Shown in pieces: positions 42,445 through 52,119 of a stretch of DNA of 55,516 nucleotides; position 1 is the first letter of the stretch; each line of letters opens with the position of its first letter. Below the pieces are notes generated by a model, which worked only from the letters and a program-made list of their open reading frames with translations, did not search any database and was not told the DNA's origin. A program made the position numbers and the translations under genes. The DNA is from an uncultured Pelagibacteraceae bacterium (lineage in GTDB: Bacteria > Pseudomonadota > Alphaproteobacteria > Pelagibacterales > Pelagibacteraceae): NCBI GenBank assembly GCA_902566805.1, contig CACFKJ010000002.1:1-55516 (forward strand). The letters are read 5' to 3'.

Positions 42445-44300
42445 TGGCTAGAAAAACTATAGTTGAAGATTGTGATATTCTTGTAGTAGGTGGTGGTATG
42501 GCTGGAACCGGTGCTACTTTTGAAGCAAGACATTGGGGAAGAGATTTAAAAATTATTTGTGTAGAAAAAGCAAATATTGACAGAAGTGGAGCAGTAGCTC
42601 AAGGTCTATATGCAATCAACTGTTATATGGGAATGCAATGGGGAGAAAATCAACCAGAAGATCATGTCCGTTACGCTCGAAATGATTTAATGGGTCTCGT
42701 TAGAGAAGATCTTGGCTATGATATGGCTCGTCATGTAGACTCAACTGTACACATGTTTGATGAGTGGGGCCTACCAATGATGAAGAATAAAGAAACTGGC
42801 CGTTACCAACGTGAAGGTAAATGGCAAATAATGATTCATGGTGAAAGTTATAAACCAATAGTAGCCGAAGCAGCAAAAAAATCTGCAGATAAAATTTATA
42901 ATAGAATCATGATTACTCATCTATTAATGGATGAAACAAAAGAAAATAGAGTAGGTGGAGCCGTAGGTTTTAATATGAGAACAGGAGATTATTATGTCTT
43001 CAGAGCAAAAACTGTAATAGTTGCTGCAGGTGGAGCGTCCCATATCTTTAAACCAAGAGCTGTTGGAGAAGGAATGGGAAGAACTTGGTATGCACCTTGG
43101 AGTAATGGATCAGCCTACGCTCTTCCAATAGAAGCAGGAGCTAAAATGACACAAATGGAAAATAGAATTGTGTTATGCAGATTTAAAGATGGTTATGGCC
43201 CAGTAGGAGCTTATTTTTTACACTTAAAAACTTATACTCAAAATGCTAATGGAGAGAATTATGAGAAAAAATGGTATGATAAAACCAAAGAATTAGTTGG
43301 TGAATATATTGACCATCATCCAACTCCAACTTGTTTACGTAATCATGCTTTTATACAAGAAACAATGGCTGGCGGCGGACCAATTCACATGGTTACTAAA
43401 GAGGCTTTCCAAGATCCACATTTAGAAACTGTTGGATGGGAAAATTTCTTAGGAATGACAGTTGGGCAGGCTGTTGTTTGGGCATCTCAAAATATTGATC
43501 CAAAATATACAAATCCAGAATTAACTACATCAGAACCATACGTTATGGGTTCACATGCAACTTGTTCAGGAGCTTGGGTTAGTGGACCAGAAGATATTTC
43601 TCCACCAGAGTATTTTTGGGGTTACAACAGAATGACTACTGTAGAAGGTTTATTTGGAGCAGGTGACACAGTTGGAGGAAGCGCTCATAAATTTTCATCA
43701 GGATCATTTACTGAGGGTAGGTTAGCTGCAAAAGCTGCTGTTAAATATATTGAAGAGGAAAAAGCTAAAGATATAAAAGTAAGTGATAAACAATGTGAAA
43801 ATTTTAAAGAGATAATATTTAAACCATTAGAAAATTATACAGTAGGGAGAAATGAGATTACTGGAGGAACGGTCTCTCCAAGCTATATTTCTCCAATACA
43901 AGGACTACAACGTCTCCAAAAGATAATGGATGAATATGTTGGGGGTATATCCTACAATTACATGACAAATGAAAATACGCTAAAGAGAGGGTTAGAACTT
44001 TTAGAGTGGCTTCAAGAAGATCTTGAGAATGTTGGCGCTGAAGATTATCACCAACTAATGAGAGCCTGGGAACTAAAACACAGAACTTTAACTTCACAAT
44101 GTGTAACTGAACATACTCTCTTTAGACAAGAAACTCGTTGGCCGGGATATTATTATAGAGGTGATTATATGAAATTAGATGATGAAAATTGGCATTGTTT
44201 AACATTATCTAGAAGAGATCCAAAAACAGGTAAGTTTAGTATGGAGAAAGCGCCAGTTTATCATATAGTTGACGAAAAAGAGAAGAAAGAAGCATCATAA
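42444..44300 (+). CDS. aprA: Adenylylsulfate reductase alpha subunit (AprA)
   Basis: The 618-residue FAD protein of the fumarate-reductase superfamily has VVGGGMAGTGATFEA, DRSGAVAQGLYAINCYMG, RFKDGYGPVGAYFLHLK and SSGSFTEGRLAA, all AprA hallmarks. The active-site Trp/His-rich region (WHCLTLSRRDP) is in place near the end. In SAR11, aprBA is thought to act on sulfite from organosulfur breakdown, which fits suyAB, xsc and the TauE-type exporter next door. Translation is coupled to aprB. Confidence 0.96.
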   Translation: MARKTIVEDCDILVVGGGMAGTGATFEARHWGRDLKIICVEKANIDRSGAVAQGLYAINCYMGMQWGENQPEDHVRYARNDLMGLVREDLGYDMARHVDSTVHMFDEWGLPMMKNKETGRYQREGKWQIMIHGESYKPIVAEAAKKSADKIYNRIMITHLLMDETKENRVGGAVGFNMRTGDYYVFRAKTVIVAAGGASHIFKPRAVGEGMGRTWYAPWSNGSAYALPIEAGAKMTQMENRIVLCRFKDGYGPVGAYFLHLKTYTQNANGENYEKKWYDKTKELVGEYIDHHPTPTCLRNHAFIQETMAGGGPIHMVTKEAFQDPHLETVGWENFLGMTVGQAVVWASQNIDPKYTNPELTTSEPYVMGSHATCSGAWVSGPEDISPPEYFWGYNRMTTVEGLFGAGDTVGGSAHKFSSGSFTEGRLAAKAAVKYIEEEKAKDIKVSDKQCENFKEIIFKPLENYTVGRNEITGGTVSPSYISPIQGLQRLQKIMDEYVGGISYNYMTNENTLKRGLELLEWLQEDLENVGAEDYHQLMRAWELKHRTLTSQCVTEHTLFRQETRWPGYYYRGDYMKLDDENWHCLTLSRRDPKTGKFSMEKAPVYHIVDEKEKKEAS

Positions 44301-44308
44301 GTATATTA

Positions 44309-44659
44309 ATGAGTCTTCTAGATAAGTCAGACGAAGAAATAATTAAAATCGCTGAGCCAATATGGGCTAACCTAGTAAAGTCGTCAAATATTAAAGATTA
44401 CGGTGGGTTCACTAGAGATTTTTCATCTCAGATGCTTTATGGGGCTAATGAGGTCGAACTTGGCAAACAATGGGCTAGCAATGACCTTATATCTTCATTA
44501 TCAGAAGGCTGTAAAGCCTTTGGCTGTCTTAAGAGAGGTCAACATGTTACAATTTTATACAAACAGACCAGCACAAAGATACCAGGAGAGTTTTTAGGAA
44601 GATTGGTTTTGGGAGAAGAAGGTGATCTAATTAAAGTTTTCGGAGCTACAATCTTTTAG
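44309..44659 (+). CDS. Unknown 116-residue protein downstream of aprA
   Basis: A soluble 116-residue protein, 8 bases after aprA. Visible features are an alpha-helical N-terminus (DEEIIKIAEPIWANLVKSS), two cysteines in CKAFGC and a C-terminal strand-rich half. I recognise no family. Spacing puts it in the aprMBA transcript, so a role in sulfite oxidation or enzyme maturation is possible. The two CxxxC cysteines may be redox-active. Confidence 0.7.
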   Translation: MSLLDKSDEEIIKIAEPIWANLVKSSNIKDYGGFTRDFSSQMLYGANEVELGKQWASNDLISSLSEGCKAFGCLKRGQHVTILYKQTSTKIPGEFLGRLVLGEEGDLIKVFGATIF

Positions 44660-44712
44660 ATTTTTTTTAAAAAAAACTTGCAAAATTTTTGAACCAGGTG
44701 TAATTCCTGTTC

Positions 44713-44859
44713 ATGCTTAACAATTTTCAAAAAAATATAAAAACTTTAGTTAAGCAAATACCAAATATTCAGTCGTTAATTAGTACAAAATCAGCAATTT
44801 ACTTTGGTTTAGCTACATATTGGGCTGTTATACTTTTTGGAACATTTTTAAATATTTAA
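44713..44859 (+). CDS. 48-residue single-helix protein between apr and tauE genes
   Basis: ATG 44713 opens 48 codons with a basic amphipathic N-terminal part and one hydrophobic C-terminal helix (about 29-46, IYFGLATYWAVILFGTFL). It lies between the aprA-linked unknown and the TauE/SafE gene in a 243-base gap and would explain most of it. No family is recognised. A partial AGG site lies 14 bases upstream. Moderate support only. Confidence 0.45.
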   Translation: MLNNFQKNIKTLVKQIPNIQSLISTKSAIYFGLATYWAVILFGTFLNI

Positions 44860-44902
44860 TCAATTAGTTGACTTTAATAATCGAGAAGAATAATTAGTAT
44901 TA

Positions 44903-45985
44903 ATGGAATTTTTTCTTCCTATAGCAGAAGTTTATGTAAGTCTCCCTTTAATATTTTTTTTAAGTTTAGCAGTTGGAATTTTGTCAGGATTATTTGGAGT
45001 AGGTGGGGGTTTTTTAATGACACCTTTTTTAATTTTTTTAGGAATTCCTCCAACATACGCTGTTCCTAATGAAGCAAACAATATTTTAGGAACTTCAATA
45101 TCAGGTTCTACTACTCATTATCTAAAAGGAACATTAGATTATAAAATGGGTTTAATGATTGTTGTAGGAGGAGTGTTTGGCACAATTTTAGGAATTTTAA
45201 CTTTTACCTACTTTAAAGATATTGGAAAAATAAACATCGTTATTTCGTTAGCCTATATGTACATATTAGCAATCATTGGAACTATGATGTTGGTTCAAGG
45301 AGTAACTGAAATAGACAGAGCAAGAAAAAAAATAGTTATTAAAAAAAAATTACACTCACATTATTGGATTCATGGCCTTCCGTTAAGAATGAGATTTAAA
45401 AAATCAAAATTATATGAAAGTGTATTTACACCAATAATTATTGGTTTAATTGTAGGGTTTATAGCTGCAATAATGGGTGTGGGTGGTGCTTTTATATTAG
45501 TACCAGCAATGATTTATATTATTGGTATGCCTACAAAATTAATTCCTGGTACATCTTTATTTGTTACGATTTTTGTAAGTGCAATTGTTACAGTTTTACA
45601 CGCCTTCAATTATGGATCAATAGATTTAATTTTAGTTACAGTTTTAATTTTAGGCTCAATTCTTGGAGTTCAATTTGGACAAAAAATAGGTGAAAAGGTT
45701 GATAGCTCAGAATTTAAAACAATATTAGCTATCTTGTTACTATTAGTTGGTATTGCAATAGCATATGAAACATTTTTTGCAGAAGAAACAATTAAAATAG
45801 TTACTGATAATGGAACTAAAGAACTAGGTAAACTATCTCAATTTGTAAGAGATCTTTCTAAAGAACAACCTTTTTTATATGGAATGTTTTCTATTGTATT
45901 AGCTCTTGGTTTAGGAGTTGGTGCTGCCATTGTTAGAAAATTATTTTCAAATTTACGAAAAAAATATCCATTAAAAACTGAATAA
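44903..45985 (+). CDS. TauE/SafE family exporter (candidate sulfite exporter)
   Basis: The 360-residue membrane protein has two homologous halves, each beginning with a glycine-rich motif: GLFGVGGGFLMTPFLIFLGI and IMGVGGAFILVPAMIYIIGM. About eight to nine helices are predicted. The family exports sulfite, sulfoacetate or related anions. Placement between aprMBA and suyAB/xsc strongly suggests sulfite or sulfate export. The exact anion is not shown by sequence. Confidence 0.87.
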   Translation: MEFFLPIAEVYVSLPLIFFLSLAVGILSGLFGVGGGFLMTPFLIFLGIPPTYAVPNEANNILGTSISGSTTHYLKGTLDYKMGLMIVVGGVFGTILGILTFTYFKDIGKINIVISLAYMYILAIIGTMMLVQGVTEIDRARKKIVIKKKLHSHYWIHGLPLRMRFKKSKLYESVFTPIIIGLIVGFIAAIMGVGGAFILVPAMIYIIGMPTKLIPGTSLFVTIFVSAIVTVLHAFNYGSIDLILVTVLILGSILGVQFGQKIGEKVDSSEFKTILAILLLLVGIAIAYETFFAEETIKIVTDNGTKELGKLSQFVRDLSKEQPFLYGMFSIVLALGLGVGAAIVRKLFSNLRKKYPLKTE

Positions 45986-46000
45986 AAATAAAAATTATTA

Positions 46001-47167
46001 TTAAGCGCTTCTAAAAAGTTTAGTCATTATAAACTCTTTATGACCTAGAACTTCTGCACAAGTAAGACGACCACTAGCTGCTCTAACTGTAGTTTTTATT
46101 AATTCATCACCAGCTTGATCCATATTCATTTCTCTTTTTAAAATTTTAGAAACATCTAAGTCGATATGTTCTCTCATATTTACAGCAGTGCTTGGGTTTC
46201 CTGTTAATTTGACTACAGGTTCAATTGCATTACCAATAATATTTCCTTGTCCTGTTGGAAATAAATGAATATTAAAACCAGCTGCAGCTTGTAAAGTTAA
46301 ACACTCTCCTGCAGCAGATGAAGTATCCATAAAGTATAAACCTGGACCTTTTTTTGGTTCCTCTGCTGGTGTTAAAACATCAATAAATTTTCTAGATCCT
46401 ATTTTTTGAAAATTACCAAAAGCTTTTTCCTCAATTGTAGTAAGGCCACCTGCAATATTACCTGCTGTGGGTTGGCTTTCGGAAAGATCATTTGTCGCTT
46501 CTTTTAATATAAAATCATTATAATCACTCCATGTTTTCATAAATTTCTTCGAAGCTTCAGGTGTTGCTCCTCTTGTAGCACAAACTTTTTCAGCACCAGT
46601 TAATTCTGAAGTTTCTCCAAAACATAGATGAACTCCTAAAGGCTCTAATTTATCCATTAAATTCCCAACTGCAGGGTTTGCAGCCATTCCAGATGTTGTA
46701 TCTGACTCACCACATTTAACAGATATCCATAAATCACTCAGCGGACATTCTTCTCTTTGTTTCTCAGAAGCCCATTGCGAGAATTCTTGTGCTTTTTGAG
46801 AAGCTTTCATTATTGTTTTAATGTCTCCACTTCCCTCAATACTAAATCCTTCTACCGGTTTTCCAGTAGTTGCGATAGCATCAACAATTCTTTTAGTCCA
46901 TTTAGGCTCAATACCAATTACAACACAAGCTGCAACATTTGGATTTTTTCCCGTTCCTATCATAGTATCAAAAAATAATTCTAGGTCTGCACCAAATTGA
47001 AGTCTTCCATAAGCGTGAGGAATTGCAAAAGTGCCTTTAATATTATTAGCGACTGCTTCAGCACAAGCATTTGAGATATCGTCAACTGGAAGAATTACAA
47101 CATGGTTTCTTGTTCCTACTCTTCCATTTTCTCTTTTATAACCTAAAAAACTTTTTGGAATTTCCAT
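46001..47167 (-). CDS. suyB: (R)-sulfolactate sulfo-lyase large subunit (SuyB)
   Basis: The 388-residue UxaA/altronate-dehydratase C-terminal family protein has [33 protein letters not shown] and FPTGQGN...GNA with Cys and Glu/Asp ligands for iron. It pairs with a 95-residue SAF-domain gene 4 bases upstream on the strand, the layout of SuyAB. The neighbouring xsc, aprMBA and exporter support sulfolactate cleavage to pyruvate and sulfite. Altronate or galactarate dehydration is the main alternative. Confidence 0.85.
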   Translation of the reverse strand: MEIPKSFLGYKRENGRVGTRNHVVILPVDDISNACAEAVANNIKGTFAIPHAYGRLQFGADLELFFDTMIGTGKNPNVAACVVIGIEPKWTKRIVDAIATTGKPVEGFSIEGSGDIKTIMKASQKAQEFSQWASEKQREECPLSDLWISVKCGESDTTSGMAANPAVGNLMDKLEPLGVHLCFGETSELTGAEKVCATRGATPEASKKFMKTWSDYNDFILKEATNDLSESQPTAGNIAGGLTTIEEKAFGNFQKIGSRKFIDVLTPAEEPKKGPGLYFMDTSSAAGECLTLQAAAGFNIHLFPTGQGNIIGNAIEPVVKLTGNPSTAVNMREHIDLDVSKILKREMNMDQAGDELIKTTVRAASGRLTCAEVLGHKEFIMTKLFRSA

Positions 47168-47171
47168 TTGA

Positions 47172-47459
47172 TTACCACTTTTTAGTTTTTACATTATGAA
47201 CATGAACATGCTCACCTTTTTTGATAGGTTTAACTACTTTACCTATATCATGACCGTATTTTAAAATAGTATCACCCTCTTTAAAATCTATCATTGCAAT
47301 TTTATGTCCTAGGGGGATTTCGTTCTTGGAATCTATTGTCACAGACCCATCATTTTCCATAATCCAGCAGTTACATTTCTGGTTAGGAGTGATTTTTTCA
47401 ATAACCACAACACCAACATTGTCCTTTTCATCGTGAATTATTATATCTGTTTGTGCCAT
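47172..47459 (-). CDS. suyA: (R)-sulfolactate sulfo-lyase small subunit (SuyA)
   Basis: This 95-residue SAF-domain protein has [41 protein letters not shown] and [16 protein letters not shown], the typical UxaA N-terminal domain. The separate small/large arrangement is SuyA-SuyB-like; altronate dehydratase UxaA is normally one chain. It is divergent from xsc with an 88-base region that could co-regulate both sulfonate genes. Confidence 0.85.
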   Translation of the reverse strand: MAQTDIIIHDEKDNVGVVVIEKITPNQKCNCWIMENDGSVTIDSKNEIPLGHKIAMIDFKEGDTILKYGHDIGKVVKPIKKGEHVHVHNVKTKKW

Positions 47460-47547
47460 TTAGTAATTTCTTTGTTTGAATTTTAGAAGATCTTATATAT
47501 TAATCTTCTTCTTTAACAAATAAAAAAAAATATTAGGAAATGAAAAT

Positions 47548-49332
47548 ATGACCAAAATGACTACAGAAGAAGCTTTTATAAAAGTTCTTCAGATGCATGG
47601 TATTGAACACGCTTTTGGAATAATAGGTTCAGCATTTATGCCAATTTCAGATTTATTTCCTAAAGCTGGAATTACATTTTGGGATGTAGCCCACGAAACA
47701 AACGGTGGATTAATTGCAGATGGATACACAAGAGCAACTGGAAAAATCTCTATGGTTGTAGCACAAAATGGTCCTGGTATTACTGGTTTAGTAACTCCAA
47801 TAAAAACTGCTTATTGGAATCATACACCATTATTATTAGTAACTCCTCAGGCTGCAAACAAAACAATGGGCCAAGGAGGATTCCAAGAAGTTGAACAAAT
47901 GAATTTATTTAAAGATATGGTTTGTTATCAAGAAGAAGTAAGAGATCCATCAAGAATGGCTGAAGTTTTAAATCGAGTTATAGAAAAAGCAATTAGAGGT
48001 TCTGCTCCAGCTCAAATAAACGTACCAAGAGATTATTGGACTCAAGTAATTGATATTGAACTTCCACCTATAGTAAGATTTGAAAGACAAGGCGGTGGAG
48101 TTGAAGCTATAGATAGAGCTGCAAAACTATTATCTGATGCAAAATTTCCAGTTATTTTATCTGGCGCTGGTGTAGTTATAGGAGGCGCTATTGAAGAATG
48201 TAAGAAACTTGCAGAGAAATTAGATGCACCTGTTTGTAGCGGATATCAACATAATGATAGTTTTCCAGGCAGTCACCCTTTAGCAGTTGGACCTTTAGGT
48301 TATAATGGATCTAAAGCTGCAATGGAATTAATTTCAAATGCTGATGTCGTTTTAGCTTTAGGAACTAGATTGAATCCTTTTTCAACATTACCTGGATATG
48401 GAATAGATTATTGGCCAAAAAATGCTTCAATAATTCAAGTTGATATGAATCCAGACAGAATTGGTCTTACAAAAAAAGTAACAGTTGGAATATGTGGTGA
48501 TGCTAAGTTAGTATCACAACAATTATTAGAAAAACTCTCATCTAAAGCTGGTAATAACGGAAGAGAAGAAAGAAAAAATTTAATACATCAAAAAAAATCA
48601 GCTTGGCTCCAAACATTGACAGGACTTGATCATGAAGATGATGATCCAGGTACTGTCTGGAATAAAGAAGCAAGAGAAAGAGATAAAGATAGAATGTCAC
48701 CAAGACAGGCCTGGAGAGCAATACAATCAGCAATGCCTGATGATGTAATTATTTCAAGTGATATTGGTAATAATTGTGCGATTGGAAATGCTTATCCAAC
48801 TTTCGAAAAAGGAAGAAAGTACTTAGCCCCAGGTTTATTTGGACCATGTGGATATGGTTTTCCTTCAATATTAGGAGCTAAGATAGGATGTCCTAATACT
48901 CCAGTCATAGGATTTGCTGGAGATGGTGCTTTTGGAATAAGCATGAATGAAATGAGTTCATGCGCGCGTGAAGAGTGGCCGGCAATAACAATGGTTATAT
49001 TTAGAAATTACCAATGGGGTGCAGAAAAAAGAAATTCAATCTTATGGTTTGATGATAACTTTGTTGGAACAGAATTAGACCCTGAATTAAGTTATGCAAA
49101 AGTTGCTAACGCATGTGGGTTAAAAGGAGTTACTGTCAAAACAATGGAAGAAACTACAACAGCTATTAAACAGTCTTGTGAGGATCAAAAAAAAGGAATC
49201 ACAACATTTATTGAAGTAATTTTAAACCAAGAACTTGGTGAACCTTTTAGAAGAGATGCAATGAAAAAGCCAGTTAAAGTAGCTGGTATAAACAAAGAGG
49301 ATATGAAGCCTCAAAAATCACTATCAAACTAA
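47548..49332 (+). CDS. xsc: Sulfoacetaldehyde acetyltransferase
   Basis: This is a 594-residue TPP enzyme. It starts TEEAFIKVLQMHGIEHAFGI and contains AHETNGGLIADGYTRATGK and AGDGAFGISMNEM (GDG-type TPP/Mg motif). QGGFQEVEQM near 115 is Xsc-type rather than acetolactate synthase. It splits sulfoacetaldehyde with phosphate to acetyl-phosphate and sulfite. Taurine and isethionate degradation meet here. With suyAB, both C2 and C3 sulfonates release sulfite for aprMBA or export. Confidence 0.96.
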   Translation: MTKMTTEEAFIKVLQMHGIEHAFGIIGSAFMPISDLFPKAGITFWDVAHETNGGLIADGYTRATGKISMVVAQNGPGITGLVTPIKTAYWNHTPLLLVTPQAANKTMGQGGFQEVEQMNLFKDMVCYQEEVRDPSRMAEVLNRVIEKAIRGSAPAQINVPRDYWTQVIDIELPPIVRFERQGGGVEAIDRAAKLLSDAKFPVILSGAGVVIGGAIEECKKLAEKLDAPVCSGYQHNDSFPGSHPLAVGPLGYNGSKAAMELISNADVVLALGTRLNPFSTLPGYGIDYWPKNASIIQVDMNPDRIGLTKKVTVGICGDAKLVSQQLLEKLSSKAGNNGREERKNLIHQKKSAWLQTLTGLDHEDDDPGTVWNKEARERDKDRMSPRQAWRAIQSAMPDDVIISSDIGNNCAIGNAYPTFEKGRKYLAPGLFGPCGYGFPSILGAKIGCPNTPVIGFAGDGAFGISMNEMSSCAREEWPAITMVIFRNYQWGAEKRNSILWFDDNFVGTELDPELSYAKVANACGLKGVTVKTMEETTTAIKQSCEDQKKGITTFIEVILNQELGEPFRRDAMKKPVKVAGINKEDMKPQKSLSN

Positions 49333-49371
49333 ATAGTAACTAATAATCGACTTTTAGTATAATCTTGATTA

Positions 49372-50676
49372 ATGACAGTTATTAACGATCAAAACTGTGG
49401 GTGGCTAAATTCTTTACCTAAAAGAAAAAATATAAAAAAATTAAATTCTAACAAAAAATGTGATTATTTAATTGTCGGGGCAGGCTATACTGGATTATCA
49501 GCAGCAAGACAATTAGCAAAATTAAATAAGCAAATTAATATTATTATAATAGATGCACAATTAGCAGGTGAAGGAGCTAGTTCAAGAAACTCTGGTTATT
49601 TAGTAGATACAACTTTAAACGATGGTTTTACATCAAATAAAGATATTGAAAATTATAAAAAGAAAACACTTATTTATGATGAAGGAATAAAAACAATAAA
49701 AAAATTTGTAAATGATCACCAGGTAGATTGTGATTGGAACGAATGTGGAAAATATTTTGCCTCATCTAGACTAGAGGATAAAAAAAAAGCTGAGGAATTT
49801 AGTCACCTTTTATCAAATTTAAATTTTGAAAATAAAATTCTAAATAAAGAAGAATTATATAAAAAACTAGGTACAAAGTTTTATAATATTGCAGTTTATA
49901 CAAAAGGTGGAATTTTACTTAATCCAGCAAAATTAGTTAGATCTATGATTGATGCCATGCCAACCAATATAGAGCTTTATGAAAACTCACCTTTATTAAC
50001 GTGGAAAAAAACAAATAAAAAAATTTTTTGCAAAGTTTTTGAATATGAAATTGAAGCTCAAAATATAATTTTTTGTACAAATGGTTTTTTAAATTCTTTA
50101 GGTGTCAAAAAAAATTATTCATTTCCAATTTGTTTAACAGCTAGCACTACAAGACCATTGTCTGAAGAAGAACATAAATCTATAGGTATGCCAAAAGAAT
50201 GGGGAGTTTTACCAATAAGACCGATGGGAGCCACAATAAGATTTACAAAAGATAGAAGATTATTAATTAGAAATACTGCTGAATATAGAAATCCATACAA
50301 AATGAAACAAACTGAGCTTGAAAAAAGAGTTAAACTTCACAAAATTGGAATAAAAAAAAGGTTTCCTAATCTACCAACTGATATAATTGAAAATAGTTGG
50401 TCAGGTATAGTCTGCAGAAGCAGAAACAGTTCTCAAATATTTGAAAAAATAGATAATCAAATTTATGTTGCAGGTTGTTATAATGGATCTGGAATAGGAG
50501 TAGGAACTTTTTTTGGTGAGCAAATCGCTTTATTAGCAGAAAAACAACAAAGTGATAAGATTTCAGTAATTGAAAACAGAGTTAAACCTAATTGGCTACC
50601 ACCTGAACCATTTTTAAATTTAGGAATACAATCAAGATTATTTTATGAAAGATTTAGAGCAAAAACTGAAATTTAA
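49372..50676 (+). CDS. DadA-family FAD-dependent amine oxidoreductase
   Basis: The 434-residue DAO-fold flavoprotein has an N-terminal FAD motif (YLIVGAGYTGLSAARQLAKL), AGEGASSRNSGYL, and NGSGIGVGTFFGEQIA near the end. It lies 39 bases after xsc on the same strand. Taurine dehydrogenase large subunit (TauY) belongs to this family and would make sulfoacetaldehyde for Xsc. A TauX small subunit is not visible, so this is inference; PuuB or glycine-oxidase-like activity is possible. Confidence 0.8.
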   Translation: MTVINDQNCGWLNSLPKRKNIKKLNSNKKCDYLIVGAGYTGLSAARQLAKLNKQINIIIIDAQLAGEGASSRNSGYLVDTTLNDGFTSNKDIENYKKKTLIYDEGIKTIKKFVNDHQVDCDWNECGKYFASSRLEDKKKAEEFSHLLSNLNFENKILNKEELYKKLGTKFYNIAVYTKGGILLNPAKLVRSMIDAMPTNIELYENSPLLTWKKTNKKIFCKVFEYEIEAQNIIFCTNGFLNSLGVKKNYSFPICLTASTTRPLSEEEHKSIGMPKEWGVLPIRPMGATIRFTKDRRLLIRNTAEYRNPYKMKQTELEKRVKLHKIGIKKRFPNLPTDIIENSWSGIVCRSRNSSQIFEKIDNQIYVAGCYNGSGIGVGTFFGEQIALLAEKQQSDKISVIENRVKPNWLPPEPFLNLGIQSRLFYERFRAKTEI

Positions 50677-50677
50677 T

Positions 50678-51853
50678 TTACAAAATTGACTCTATACACA
50701 TAGCAATACCCATACCACCACCAATACAAAGTGTTGCTAGACCTTTTTGTAATTTTCTCTTTTTCATTTCGTGTATTAATGTAACTAATATTCTTGCACC
50801 AGAAGCACCAATAGGGTGACCCAACGCAATAGCACCACCATTTACATTTACAATTTCTGAATTTAATCCTAGTTCTTTATTAACTGCTATAGCTTGTGCT
50901 GCAAATGCTTCATTTGATTCAATTAATTCTAAATCTTTTACATTCCATCCGGCTTTTTTTAAAGCAAGTTTTGAAGCTGGTATTGGACCAGTACCCATTA
51001 ATGATGGATCAACTCCACACTGTGCCCATGAAACTATTTTTGCCAAAGGTTTTAAATTTCTTTTTTTTGCGCTTTGATTATTCATAATCACAACTGCAGC
51101 TGCACCATCATTTAATCCTGATGCATTTCCAGCTGTAACAGTTCCTCCATCTTTAAATACAGTTTTTAAACTAGAAAGTTTATCTATATTTGTATCTTTT
51201 CTCGGATATTCATCTTTTTCTAAAATTAAGTTTCCATTAATCTTTATTGGTATCACTTCATCTTTAAATTTATTTGTATCGATTGCATTAATTGCTTTTT
51301 TTTGAGAATTAAGTGCAAATTTATCTTGGTCAGCTCTTGTTATTTGATATTTTTCAGCAATATTCTCTGCTGTGACTCCCATATGATAATGATTGTAAGA
51401 ATCTATTAACCCATCAACCATCATTGAATTTTGTAATTTTTTTTTATCTATCTCCTCATCCTTTTTTAAATTAATATAATAAGGAGCATTAGACATACTC
51501 TCTTGTCCTCCTGCTATAATTATATTTCCATCATCTAGTTTTAGAGAATTAAAGCCCAGTGAAATTGCTGAAAGACCTGATCCACAAACTTGATTTATAG
51601 TTGTTGCTGTTTTTTCTTTATTAATTCCAGCATTCATTGCCGCTTGTCTTGCTGGATTTTGTCCTGATCCGGTTTGCAACACTTGACCCATATACACCAT
51701 ATCTACATCATCGCCATTTAATTCTGAATTCTTCATACAACTTTTAATTATTTCTGTTCCAAGTTCAGTTGCCTTAACAGCCGAAAGACTTCCCATATAT
51801 GAGCCTATTGGTGTTCTAAATGCAGATGTAATAACTATATCTTTATCTTCCAT
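50678..51853 (-). CDS. Acetyl-CoA acetyltransferase (thiolase)
   Basis: The 391-residue thiolase has the acyl-Cys in NQVCGSGLSAI, catalytic His in GHPIGASGARI and the second Cys in CIGGGMGIA. All three signatures are intact. Length and motif fit a degradative/biosynthetic thiolase II (AtoB/PhaA). It converges with the FAD oxidoreductase one base away and is divergent from a small ORF. No PHB or other partner gene is adjacent. Confidence 0.95.
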   Translation of the reverse strand: MEDKDIVITSAFRTPIGSYMGSLSAVKATELGTEIIKSCMKNSELNGDDVDMVYMGQVLQTGSGQNPARQAAMNAGINKEKTATTINQVCGSGLSAISLGFNSLKLDDGNIIIAGGQESMSNAPYYINLKKDEEIDKKKLQNSMMVDGLIDSYNHYHMGVTAENIAEKYQITRADQDKFALNSQKKAINAIDTNKFKDEVIPIKINGNLILEKDEYPRKDTNIDKLSSLKTVFKDGGTVTAGNASGLNDGAAAVVIMNNQSAKKRNLKPLAKIVSWAQCGVDPSLMGTGPIPASKLALKKAGWNVKDLELIESNEAFAAQAIAVNKELGLNSEIVNVNGGAIALGHPIGASGARILVTLIHEMKKRKLQKGLATLCIGGGMGIAMCIESIL

Positions 51854-51912
51854 TATTTTTAAAATATTTTAGTTTAGATTAAATAATATAGATATAATAA
51901 ATAAGTTCAAAT

Positions 51913-52116
51913 ATGAAAAATAAAATTTTTACAACAGTTTTACTTATTCTTGCAGTTATTGTTTTATATTTAGTAAATTTAAAATATAAACAGCATAATT
52001 TAAACAAGGTAATAGAAGCTTGTGTAGTAGCGAAAAAACAAACTTCAAAAGATTTCAATCTTGATGAGGCAAAAAGCTACTGTGAAAATGAAATTAAAAG
52101 GAGAATGGATAAGTAA
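51913..52116 (+). CDS. 67-residue membrane-anchored protein, unknown
   Basis: An N-terminal hydrophobic helix (about 5-22) is followed by a mainly helical, charged tail with two cysteines (C37 and C57) in VIEACVVAKK and AKSYCENEIKRR. The cysteines could form a disulfide in the periplasm. I know no family. It is a lone plus-strand gene between two minus-strand genes, 59 bases from the thiolase start. Confidence 0.6.
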   Translation: MKNKIFTTVLLILAVIVLYLVNLKYKQHNLNKVIEACVVAKKQTSKDFNLDEAKSYCENEIKRRMDK

Positions 52117-52119
52117 AAA

